From NCBI RefSeq assembly GCF_002142155.1, contig NZ_NASD01000001.1:62001-126000 (forward strand): a stretch of 64,000 nt of DNA, written 5' to 3'. The translations under genes and the position numbers were made by a program. Positions within the stretch are counted from its first letter, which is position 1. Every line of letters starts with the position of its first letter. A model generated the notes under the pieces. It made no database searches. It was not told the origin of the DNA and saw only the letters and a list, made by a program, of their open reading frames with translations. The DNA comes from Gilliamella apis (lineage in GTDB: Bacteria; Pseudomonadota; Gammaproteobacteria; Enterobacterales; Orbaceae). Below, piece after piece: positions 24,701 through 31,883 of the stretch.

Positions 24701-25099
24701 CTAGCTACCCGCTAACTTAATACGCTCAATTATTTTTTCAATCCCTTGTAGCCGAGATTGGCTCAACTCATCAGTAATTTTTAATTGCTTTAATATTGCA
24801 AGAAAATCGATGCTTTGGATTTGTTCTGCTGTTTTATGATTGGCAATAATGATTAAAATAGCTAACAATCCTTTTACGATTCTACCTTCACTATCACCTT
24901 GAAAGGTAAAAGTATTATCTAATTGTTTTTCATTAGTTAGCCATACCCGATTTTCACAACCATAAATTTGGTTGGATTCTATTTTTTTTATATCCGGAAA
25001 ATCAGGTAATTGTTTTGCTAAGGCAATTAATTGTCTATAACGATCTTGCCAGTTATGTTGTTTAGAAAATAATTCAAATAAAGTTTGTTGTGATAGCAT
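24701..25099 (-). CDS. csdE: Sulfur acceptor protein CsdE (SufE-like)
   Basis: 132 residues with the SufE/CsdE fold signature. The sulfur-accepting cysteine is C48 in YGCENRVWL, followed by FQGDSEGRIVKGLLAIL. It takes persulfide sulfur from CsdA and passes it on to Fe-S assembly or TcdA. The protein is shorter at the N-terminus than E. coli CsdE. It lies 63 bp downstream of csdA on the same strand. Confidence 0.9.
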   Translation of the reverse strand: MLSQQTLFELFSKQHNWQDRYRQLIALAKQLPDFPDIKKIESNQIYGCENRVWLTNEKQLDNTFTFQGDSEGRIVKGLLAILIIIANHKTAEQIQSIDFLAILKQLKITDELSQSRLQGIEKIIERIKLAGS

Positions 25100-25162
25100 A
25101 ATTAAAACCGATTAGTGATTGAACAAGTCATTAACGTTTCTTTGATTAACTACAGATATAGT

Positions 25163-26341
25163 TTACGTGAGTAATTCAATGGAATTTTGTAATGCTGTAA
25201 TAAAATGATCAATATCGTGCTGATTATTATATGGCATAAGTGAAATGCGAATAACACCATGACAACCAAGTTTATCCATAAGCGGTTTAGCACACAATTC
25301 ACCGGTTCGGATGGCAATATTTTGTTCGCTTAATAAAATAGCGACATCATTATGATGAATGTTTTGTATATTAAAACTAATTATAGGACTATTTTTAACA
25401 CTATAAAATTGTATATTGGTTAATTGACTTAATTTTGATTCAGTATAGTCAGCTAATTGTGTTATATAACTTTCTAATTGTGTTTCATTCCACTTTGTTA
25501 ACCAATCTAAGGTTGCTTTAAAACCAATAATACCAGCTATATTTTGCGTACCCGCTTCAAATTTATAGGGAAGTTCTTCAACTGTAAATTCGGTAAATGA
25601 AGCCGTTTTTAACATTTTTCCACCACCATGCCAAACATCCATTTGCTTGAGTAAATGTTGTTTTCCATATAGTATCCCCAATCCAGTTGGGCCATATAGC
25701 TTATGAGCAGAAAAGGCATAAAAATCGATATTTAATTTTTCAACATCAATCGGATGATGTACAACGCCTTGTGCGCCATCCACGACTAATACCGCATTGA
25801 TTTGATGAACTAGTTGACTAATTTTGGCTAAATCTGGACAAAAACCAGTAACGTTAGACATTTGAGTTATAGCAACAATTTTGGTTTTAGCTGAGAGTAA
25901 TCTTGAAAGCTCATCAATATCTGCTGACCATTTAATGATTTTGGCGCCAGTTTGTTTCGCCACAATAAGCCAAGGTAACAAGTTGCTGTGATGTTCTAAC
26001 TCGCTAACAATGATCTCATCACCTATGTGTAATTGTGTTCTAGCATAACTTTGGGCAATTAAGTTGATTGATTCGGTTGTGCCACGAGTCCAAATTATTT
26101 CACAATTTGACTTAGCATGAAGTAGATCAGCAATATTTTGCCTAGTTTGATCAATCGTTGCGGTGACTTGTAGCGCATCTTGGTGCAAACTACGTTGCGC
26201 TGTTGCAGTGTTATGCCCGTAATACTCAACAGTTGCATCGATCATGGCTTGTGGTTTCAGTGCTGTAGCTGCTGAATCAAGATACACATTATGGCTATTT
26301 AGAGCAGGGAAATCTGCCCTAAATTTTTCGAGTAGCAGCAT
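25163..26341 (-). CDS. csdA: Cysteine desulfurase CsdA (class V aminotransferase)
   Basis: 392 residues from the preferred ATG at 26339-26341. The frame is open back to 26407, but the longer form overlaps ubiV by 65 bp and adds 22 residues absent from E. coli CsdA. Visible motifs are YLDSAATALKP, WTRGTTESIN, VDGAQGVVH (PLP-binding aspartate), the lysine in FSAHKLYGPTGLGIL and the active cysteine in RTGELCAKPL. It releases sulfur from cysteine as a persulfide for CsdE. It begins one base after the ubiV stop codon and so is part of a ubiU-ubiV-csdA-csdE gene string. Confidence 0.92.
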   Translation of the reverse strand: MLLLEKFRADFPALNSHNVYLDSAATALKPQAMIDATVEYYGHNTATAQRSLHQDALQVTATIDQTRQNIADLLHAKSNCEIIWTRGTTESINLIAQSYARTQLHIGDEIIVSELEHHSNLLPWLIVAKQTGAKIIKWSADIDELSRLLSAKTKIVAITQMSNVTGFCPDLAKISQLVHQINAVLVVDGAQGVVHHPIDVEKLNIDFYAFSAHKLYGPTGLGILYGKQHLLKQMDVWHGGGKMLKTASFTEFTVEELPYKFEAGTQNIAGIIGFKATLDWLTKWNETQLESYITQLADYTESKLSQLTNIQFYSVKNSPIISFNIQNIHHNDVAILLSEQNIAIRTGELCAKPLMDKLGCHGVIRISLMPYNNQHDIDHFITALQNSIELLT

Positions 26342-26342
26342 A

Positions 26343-27221
26343 TTATTGTGTAAGTTCAAGTCCTGCAATTCCATTCCAATAACCGTTACAGTCTCGTTTA
26401 TGTTCAATGTGTAAAGGATTTAGTCCTTCTTCATTAGCTCTAAATTGTTTAACTACCTCGAGTGTGTCAATTCCAAGCGGAGAAATACGCACGATATCAA
26501 CTAATCCTTTCATCTCTTTTAGATTGTTACCTAAGTTATAACAGTAGCCACTTTGTGTTTGAATACCGTTAAGGACAAATACTTTTTGTTGCTCTTGAGA
26601 AAATACTTCTCGACCAACGGGATATTTAATACAGCAAGTCTCACATTTATCCTTTGGTTTATCTTCCGATCTAGCTGTAAAACAGCGGGCAGAATAGGCT
26701 AATGGTAGATAACCATAGCTAAATACTTCAACTTCAAAATTGCGCTCAATTTTCAATGCGTCAAATTGTTTTAAAACATTGCTTAACCAATCGCGAGAAA
26801 GTTCAACTGGCATACACCAACGCACCATACCTTGTTTTTGTAACAATTTTAGGGTTAATGCGTTATAACAGTTAATTGCCGGACCAGCGACAAAAGGTAA
26901 ATTATTGTCATGAGCAATATTAATTGCCGCCAAATCATTAGCTTCAATTAAAAAATCACCATTATTAACTAATTGTTTTAAATCAATTAGTTCTGATGGT
27001 GCTTCAAGCAGTGCTAGGGTAGAAAGTACGACTTGTTTACCAGATTTAGCAATTTCTTTAGCTAAATCTAACCAATTGGGTACTTTCATTTCCCGACGTT
27101 TGGTACATACTGTTTCGCCCATATAAATAATATCCGCTTCACTTTCCTTAGCGGCTTGATAAAAGGCTTCAGTTTCAGTTTTAGGCCAATAATAAAGCAC
27201 AGGGCCTAACGCATATTTCAT
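26343..27221 (-). CDS. ubiV: Ubiquinone biosynthesis protein UbiV (U32 family)
   Basis: Starting at the ATG at 27219-27221, the protein is 292 residues and its four cluster cysteines fall at C39, C180, C193 and C197, the positions known for E. coli UbiV. An in-frame GTG lies four codons upstream. It carries KPKDKCETCCIKYPVGRE, the U32-family cysteine block. UbiU and UbiV form a 4Fe-4S heterodimer that hydroxylates the ubiquinone ring without oxygen. ubiU lies 139 bp upstream. The third partner gene, ubiT, is not in the window. Confidence 0.95.
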   Translation of the reverse strand: MKYALGPVLYYWPKTETEAFYQAAKESEADIIYMGETVCTKRREMKVPNWLDLAKEIAKSGKQVVLSTLALLEAPSELIDLKQLVNNGDFLIEANDLAAINIAHDNNLPFVAGPAINCYNALTLKLLQKQGMVRWCMPVELSRDWLSNVLKQFDALKIERNFEVEVFSYGYLPLAYSARCFTARSEDKPKDKCETCCIKYPVGREVFSQEQQKVFVLNGIQTQSGYCYNLGNNLKEMKGLVDIVRISPLGIDTLEVVKQFRANEEGLNPLHIEHKRDCNGYWNGIAGLELTQ

Positions 27222-27360
27222 AGTCTTGCTCACTATATCTGTATTTAATTATTTTAAATAGTCAATGTTTGATAGCTATTTTCTAACGCTAATATCAAAA
27301 GCAATCTAGATTAGTATCATATTTATTTTATTGGTAAACATGAGTAAATATGTTTACACT

Positions 27361-28356
27361 TTATTGCCATTTACGGTGGTAAGCACCTAATGTCGTTTGT
27401 GTACCTTCTGATACTGATCCTAATGTATCCATCCAGTTCTTTTCTGCTTGGAATGTTTGAGGATTCGCTTTATAACGATCAATAGCTTGTCGCCAAACTT
27501 TAGTCACTTGTTCCACATAAGCTGGACTACGTTGACGACCCTCAATTTTTACTGAGGCAATATTAGCCGCAAATAGTTCAGGTAACAGTTCAATGGTATT
27601 TAAACTTGTTGGTTCTTCAATCGGGTGATAAAGTTCATCGCCAACAAAATAGCGTCCTTTACATAAGGTTGGGTAACCCGCATTTTCACCTTTCTTATGG
27701 CAATCGATTAATACATTATTCAGTCTAGATTCAAGTCCTTTATCGGTCTCTTCCCAACGGACAAATTTCGCTGGTGAACAAGCTCCTACGGTATTGGGAG
27801 ATTCACCGGTTAAATATGAGGATAAATAACAGCGACCTTCCGCCATAATACATAGACTGCCGAATGCAAACACTTCCAATGGCACTGGAGAGACTTGTGA
27901 TAACTGTTTCACTTGATGCATCGATAACACTCGCGGTAAAACAATACGATGTACCTGGAAGTTATTATGATAAAACTTGATTGATTCTTCATTGGTTGAT
28001 GATGCTTGAACCGAAACATGGCGTTCAAGATTAGGATATTTTTCGGTTGCATAATCAAGCATGGCTAAATCAGCAATGATTAGAGCATCAGCGCCAATAT
28101 TTGCCGCTGTATCAACTGCATATTGCCAGCGCTCAAAGTTTTCCGGATGAGCGAAGGTATTAATTGCGATATGTAACTTTTTACCATGCTTATGTACATA
28201 TTCGGATGCTTCAATTAAACGCTTTTCATTAAAATTTAATCCCGCAAAATGACGAGCATTGGTATCATCTTTCAAACCAATATAAACGGCATCAGCACCG
28301 TTATCGATTGCTATTTTTAATGATGGTAACGAGCCGGCAGGGCAAAGAAGTTCCAT
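27361..28356 (-). CDS. ubiU: Ubiquinone biosynthesis protein UbiU (U32 family)
   Basis: 331 residues, as in E. coli (YhbU). The four cluster ligands occur at C169, C176, C193 and C232, exactly the E. coli positions (FGSLCIMAEGRC, GACSP, TLCKGRYF). The U32 start MELLCPAGSLPSLKIAIDNG is typical. With UbiV it performs oxygen-independent ring hydroxylation in ubiquinone synthesis, useful under anoxic or microoxic conditions. It is probably the first gene of the ubiU-ubiV-csdA-csdE transcript. No convincing FNR box was found upstream. Confidence 0.96.
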   Translation of the reverse strand: MELLCPAGSLPSLKIAIDNGADAVYIGLKDDTNARHFAGLNFNEKRLIEASEYVHKHGKKLHIAINTFAHPENFERWQYAVDTAANIGADALIIADLAMLDYATEKYPNLERHVSVQASSTNEESIKFYHNNFQVHRIVLPRVLSMHQVKQLSQVSPVPLEVFAFGSLCIMAEGRCYLSSYLTGESPNTVGACSPAKFVRWEETDKGLESRLNNVLIDCHKKGENAGYPTLCKGRYFVGDELYHPIEEPTSLNTIELLPELFAANIASVKIEGRQRSPAYVEQVTKVWRQAIDRYKANPQTFQAEKNWMDTLGSVSEGTQTTLGAYHRKWQ

Positions 28357-29036
28357 ATTTATACCTTTAGATTCTGCATTTTATTCGCCGTGTATTATGC
28401 AATAATTCTGGCTGTAATGCGAATAGAAAGCAGGCAAAGTCACTAAAAACATAACAAATGATAGATCAATAGTGTCATGTAAAAAGCCTAAAAAAGATAA
28501 TTAATGATGAAATTGTTTCTGTTATCAACTATCTAGGCGTAATCTTTGTCATACCTAGGTAAAAGTTAGTGACTTGCATATGTGACTTAGAAATGTTTAT
28601 TTTATATTTTCCCCAATAAAATATAGCAACATGATTAATTCATCATTTCTTATTGTTGAATGAATGATATGCAGTACTTCATCGTCGTGGTCATAAACAA
28701 GGTTATCCACCAATCGATGAAAAACAGTTATTACCAGTGATAACTCTAATTGGTGATTATATTTTTTAGATAATGGTTATTTTGATTTGCTTTATTTAGG
28801 TTTATTTTGTAAAAATAATTGAGGAGTGTATACCGTCTTATTGATATTTGAATATCCGTGGGCTATTAATAAAGCAATAATAAGTCGCTGAAGATAATTT
28901 TAGACATCAGGATTTTGACATACTAAACGAACTCAATAAAACAACATTAATGTGAAATTAAAATCAGTAATAATATCTATCCCCCCTTTCCTTAAAATTT
29001 TGAGGGAAAGGGGATTAGAGGTAAGCTAAAAAGTAA
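28357..29036. other. 680-bp gene-free region downstream of CDI module F
   Basis: No credible gene is seen on either strand. It holds the ubiU promoter side, a decayed copy of the CDI-array repeat (28677-28835), and an inverted repeat CCCCTTTCC / GGAAAGGGG (28983-28991 / 29005-29013) just past the module F immunity gene, which could end that transcript. The rest is AT-rich and looks eroded. Confidence 0.6.
28677..28835 (-). repeat. CDI-array repeat, copy 1 (degenerate)
   Basis: About 155 bp shared with 33403-33556 and 38278-38437. The best conserved stretches are CTTCATCGTCGTGGTCATAA at one end and TAGATAATGGTTATTTTGAT with GGTTTATTTTGTAAAAATAA at the other. Read on the minus strand, it is the upstream edge of the CdiA fragment found in modules A and D. 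In this copy nothing of the linker or toxin follows, so it is a relic of a lost module. Confidence 0.85.
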
Positions 29037-29579
29037 CTACGTTGTGGTTTTAGGAATTTTACCTGTCCACCAAATTGGTTTTTCATCAGGTTGTAAATTA
29101 TCGAAAACAGATAAAGGGATCAGCTTGTAGGTAATTAAATCCGGTATTGTAGTATATGCTACCATTACCGGTTGATATTTATAATCGGGATCTGATTTAA
29201 ACCATTCATAATTTCTTATAGCAGATTCAATACACTCATAAAATGCTTCAAAATATTTACTAAAAATTTCAAATAAAGTTGATTTAGCTCTATCTAAATC
29301 ACTTTTAACTTGACCTGATAATATTTTACTCCAATCAAATGCTTCTCTATCCAACTGTTTAAACTCTTTTTCTACCAATTTCATTAATGCTACGGCGGCA
29401 TCTAGTTCTTCTAATTTTAAATAACGACGATATAAGCGGTCAGTAATCAGTGACCAATTTTGGTCAGGATATTTAGGTAGAACATAATATAAAATACAGT
29501 CAAAAAATAGCTGCATATCACTATCTGTACCTAATTCATAAACTAAACCACCACCTCTGAAACCAATTTTTATTAACAT
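29037..29579 (-). CDS. Immunity protein of CDI module F (Imm70-like)
   Basis: 180 residues, no signal peptide. It begins 14 bp after the module F toxin stop codon, and its strong ribosome binding site (TAGGAGGT) includes that stop codon. The N-terminal half (VYELGTDSDMQLFFDCI, then WSLITDRLYRRYLKLEELDAA) resembles the Imm70 family of polymorphic-toxin immunity proteins. The assignment to Imm70 is from memory of the pattern and moderate. Role by position: it neutralises the nuclease-type toxin encoded just upstream. The terminal Thr-rich tail is unremarkable. Confidence 0.65.
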   Translation of the reverse strand: MLIKIGFRGGGLVYELGTDSDMQLFFDCILYYVLPKYPDQNWSLITDRLYRRYLKLEELDAAVALMKLVEKEFKQLDREAFDWSKILSGQVKSDLDRAKSTLFEIFSKYFEAFYECIESAIRNYEWFKSDPDYKYQPVMVAYTTIPDLITYKLIPLSVFDNLQPDEKPIWWTGKIPKTTT

Positions 29580-29593
29580 AATTTACTTACCTC

Positions 29594-30036
29594 CTATTTT
29601 GTTTTAAATTCAATTTGTTCAGGCTTAATTATTCCATTTGATTTATTTTTTATACCCTGTTTTATTTTAAATTCCTGTAAGGCAGTCATTTTCTGACCGC
29701 GAATATCTATTACAACTAATTGTTGTACTCCTGATGGTAGATGTTTTTTTCTCTCAATGGCTTGTTTGGAAACATTATCAATCAAACCATTAATATTATT
29801 TTGTATATCATAATTTTTTACTTCTATTGAACAAGTAGTACCATTACAAAAATCTGGTCTTACACTCCCGTCTGTTCCCCATTTTACCTTTTGACCATTC
29901 AGATAGCTTTCCTGAGCATTAAAATCAGGAGTTAACGTTTTACCGGCATCTTTATGAATAGTGCGTTCGAGCTCTTTAACCTGTTCGCCTAACTCTTTTA
30001 AGCTAATAACAATGTTTTATTTGGTCTACTCATCCT
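29594..30036 (-). pseudogene. Orphan CdiA C-terminal fragment, module F: linker fused to PD-(D/E)xK-like nuclease toxin
   Basis: On the minus strand the CdiA linker (ISLKELGEQVKELERTIHK, then DAGK) runs directly into a toxin domain. The toxin has SVRPDFCNGTTCSIEVKNYD (a D...ExK pattern of restriction-endonuclease-fold nucleases), QAIERKKHLPSGVQQLVVID and IRGQ, and ends IIKPEQIEF. The VENN pre-toxin domain found in the other modules is absent. The linker has two in-frame stops where module D has Gln and Arg-Leu codons (DE*TK*N), and no start is available except internal ATGs (for example 29785). It is therefore a silent cassette. The junction lies near 29938. Confidence 0.75.
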
Positions 30037-30038
30037 CG

Positions 30039-30524
30039 TTATTCAAGATAGAAAACTTGATGACTTCCTTCTAAACTATTATAGAGATCAACCGCCTCTT
30101 GCCCTTCGGCAATAAACTCTACATCTATCGGAGCGGGTGGATTATTAGGATCTTCATAGTTCCCTTCTAAAAAGGCTTTATATTGTTCCAGAACATATAA
30201 AAGCTGTTCTCTAGTAAGGATAACCTGTTGCTCTTCAACATATTCAGTACCAATAAATACATAATCGCCGGTAATTAATACCCAATGAGCATTACCAACA
30301 CCAAACATGCCATCTGGTGCTCGACTATTCGCTAAATCGGTTAGATTATTAATCCAGATATTGACTGAGTTTATTGAATATTGAATATCAACTCTTAGCC
30401 AATCAGCTATTTCTCTTGCTCCAAAGCCAAATATCTTTTTGCTGTTAGGATGTTTTACAAGTTTTCCACCTGTAGGAAGAAAACTTGAATTATCCCACCA
30501 GAATATAATTTTATCATTTAACAT
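30039..30524 (-). CDS. Putative immunity protein of EndoU module E
   Basis: 161 residues from the ATG at 30522-30524, one base after the EndoU toxin stop codon; a longer open frame back to 30569 overlaps the toxin gene and is not favoured. The protein is soluble and rich in aromatic and acidic residues, with no family that I recognise surely. The stretch VILTREQLLYVLEQYKAFLE faintly recalls the C-terminus of YacL-type proteins, relatives of which pair with EndoU CDI toxins. Function as cognate antitoxin is inferred from position. Confidence 0.65.
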   Translation of the reverse strand: MLNDKIIFWWDNSSFLPTGGKLVKHPNSKKIFGFGAREIADWLRVDIQYSINSVNIWINNLTDLANSRAPDGMFGVGNAHWVLITGDYVFIGTEYVEEQQVILTREQLLYVLEQYKAFLEGNYEDPNNPPAPIDVEFIAEGQEAVDLYNSLEGSHQVFYLE

Positions 30525-30525
30525 A

Positions 30526-31047
30526 TTATTTTTTCCCATAAATAGGCCATGCTGTTGCTCCTGTTCCATCAGGTTTTTTATAAAATCCTTGCATTTTTAA
30601 ACCACTTGAAGACGTTCCTTCCCACATTTCTGTGTTTGGTATTCTTTTTGAATTTTCAAAAGCACTTTTTATTTCCTTTTCAGTTTGACGTTTAGACCAA
30701 TGCTTAGGGAAGAATGTTGTTTCACCCTGCTTTTCATACCACTTACCTGTAGCAGGATCTCTGACCGATATATATCCTTTCGTGACACCATTTGCATCGG
30801 CTTCACCTGTCCACTTATCTACTTTAATATTTGGATCTTTTAAATAATGTCCTCCTGTACCAACCTTTTTGCCGTTTTTATAAGTCTTAATCTCACCATT
30901 TAAAATATGATCGATATTGATTGTTACCTGAGTACCTTTACCTGCTTGTTGTTGAACTAACTCGGTCGGTGTTGGTGATGGTTTAAAGTCTTCAAGATAC
31001 TCTCCTACTTTACTTTCTGTACTCGTCGTGCCTTTTCCAGCATTATT
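30526..31047 (-). pseudogene. Orphan EndoU-type RNase toxin end, module E (5'-truncated)
   Basis: An open frame of about 173 codons without a start begins right after a stop at 31048-31050. The C-terminal domain shows the bacterial EndoU pattern seen in CDI toxins: INIDHILNGEI (first histidine), KKVGTGGHYLKDP (second histidine), NGVTKGYISVRD and TTFFPKHWSKRQTEKEI. EndoU toxins cleave RNA. No CdiA scaffold (linker or VENN) precedes it; the upstream sequence switches to the segment carrying a symE-like gene on the other strand. It can only be made if recombined into a cdiA frame. Confidence 0.8.
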
Positions 31048-31177
31048 TTAAAACATCAGGCTAAGCAGTTGATTGAATAAGACAAGGCGGCTAAAGAAGA
31101 GCAGTAAAATAGACGCAGATTAACGGTGTACCACCACCGCTAACCTACTAATCACAACAACTATAGGAGTAGTTATT

Positions 31178-31480
31178 ATGACTAAGGTATATTCTACGTT
31201 GGATAAGATGATTGTTCAGAAGAGCAAGATTGAACGGCATTACACCGTTGGTTATCTGCCGTCCCGCAGTGATGACAGTATTCCGGCTATTCATCTTAAG
31301 GGTAAATGGCTAAATCAGGCCTGGTTTACCACCGGTACACCGCTGATTATCCGGGTGATGCAGGGTTGTTTAGTCATCATCACCGAACCTAAACACCAGA
31401 CGGATAACCGTAAGTTACTCGAAGAGATACAACAGACCCAGCAGCGCATCTGTGATATCACCGTTAAGCTTAATCAGTAA
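31178..31480 (+). CDS. SymE-type toxin
   Basis: 100 residues with the SymE signature: TVGYLPSR, then IPAIHLKGKWLNQAWF, TGTPLIIRVMQGCLVII. SymE is an AbrB-fold protein of a type I toxin-antitoxin pair, normally held down by an antisense RNA (SymR) overlapping its leader. It has TAGGAG 8 nt before the ATG. It lies inside the CDI array but on the opposite strand. The gene and its leader look richer in G and C than the flanking modules, a hint that the segment arrived separately. An antisense RNA would run leftwards across 31100-31230; I could not place its promoter. Confidence 0.82.
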   Translation: MTKVYSTLDKMIVQKSKIERHYTVGYLPSRSDDSIPAIHLKGKWLNQAWFTTGTPLIIRVMQGCLVIITEPKHQTDNRKLLEEIQQTQQRICDITVKLNQ

Positions 31481-31550
31481 AACGGATAGTCAGAATCCAC
31501 CCTATCATTGAGTTGAGGTTAACTTCACTAATGGCATGTAATGGATCAAA

Positions 31551-31883
31551 TTATATGGGTCCATTCCATGTCAGCTTATTTTTAAGTTCTACAGGAACCA
31601 TAGCAAAGAGTTCTTTAATAAAACTAACTTGCTTATCATAATTAATAGATATTTCGGTATTACAGTTCTCATAATAATATCGAGCCTGATGATTTAAAAA
31701 CCAAATATCATGCTGCTCAAATTCAGCATCAAAAATAGTAATTAATAAATTATGAACTAATTCAGCCTCATAATAACATGATATATCTTTCGCCTTTCTA
31801 ATCGAGTCTTGTGACTGCACGTTTCTTATATAAGTTAATGTTCGTCCTAACATTTCCACATATATTTCATTTTTCTTCATCAT
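31551..31883 (-). CDS. Putative immunity protein of CDI module D
   Basis: 110 residues, start ATG at 31881-31883, overlapping the end of the module D toxin by 4 bp. Mostly helical, acidic-aromatic, no signal peptide, no family recognised. Tight coupling to the toxin gene supports the immunity role. Its stop codon is 70 bp from the end of the convergent symE-like gene, with no obvious terminator between. Confidence 0.62.
   Translation of the reverse strand: MMKKNEIYVEMLGRTLTYIRNVQSQDSIRKAKDISCYYEAELVHNLLITIFDAEFEQHDIWFLNHQARYYYENCNTEISINYDKQVSFIKELFAMVPVELKNKLTWNGPI

Noticed and set aside
26342-26407. Longer N-terminus for CsdA
   Set aside because: The extra 22 codons overlap ubiV and are absent from known CsdA; the ATG one base after the ubiV stop codon explains the start better.
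28357-28480. FNR box upstream of ubiU
   Set aside because: An ATCAA half-site is present (AGATCAAT near 28463-28470) but the partner half does not fit TTGAT at the needed spacing.
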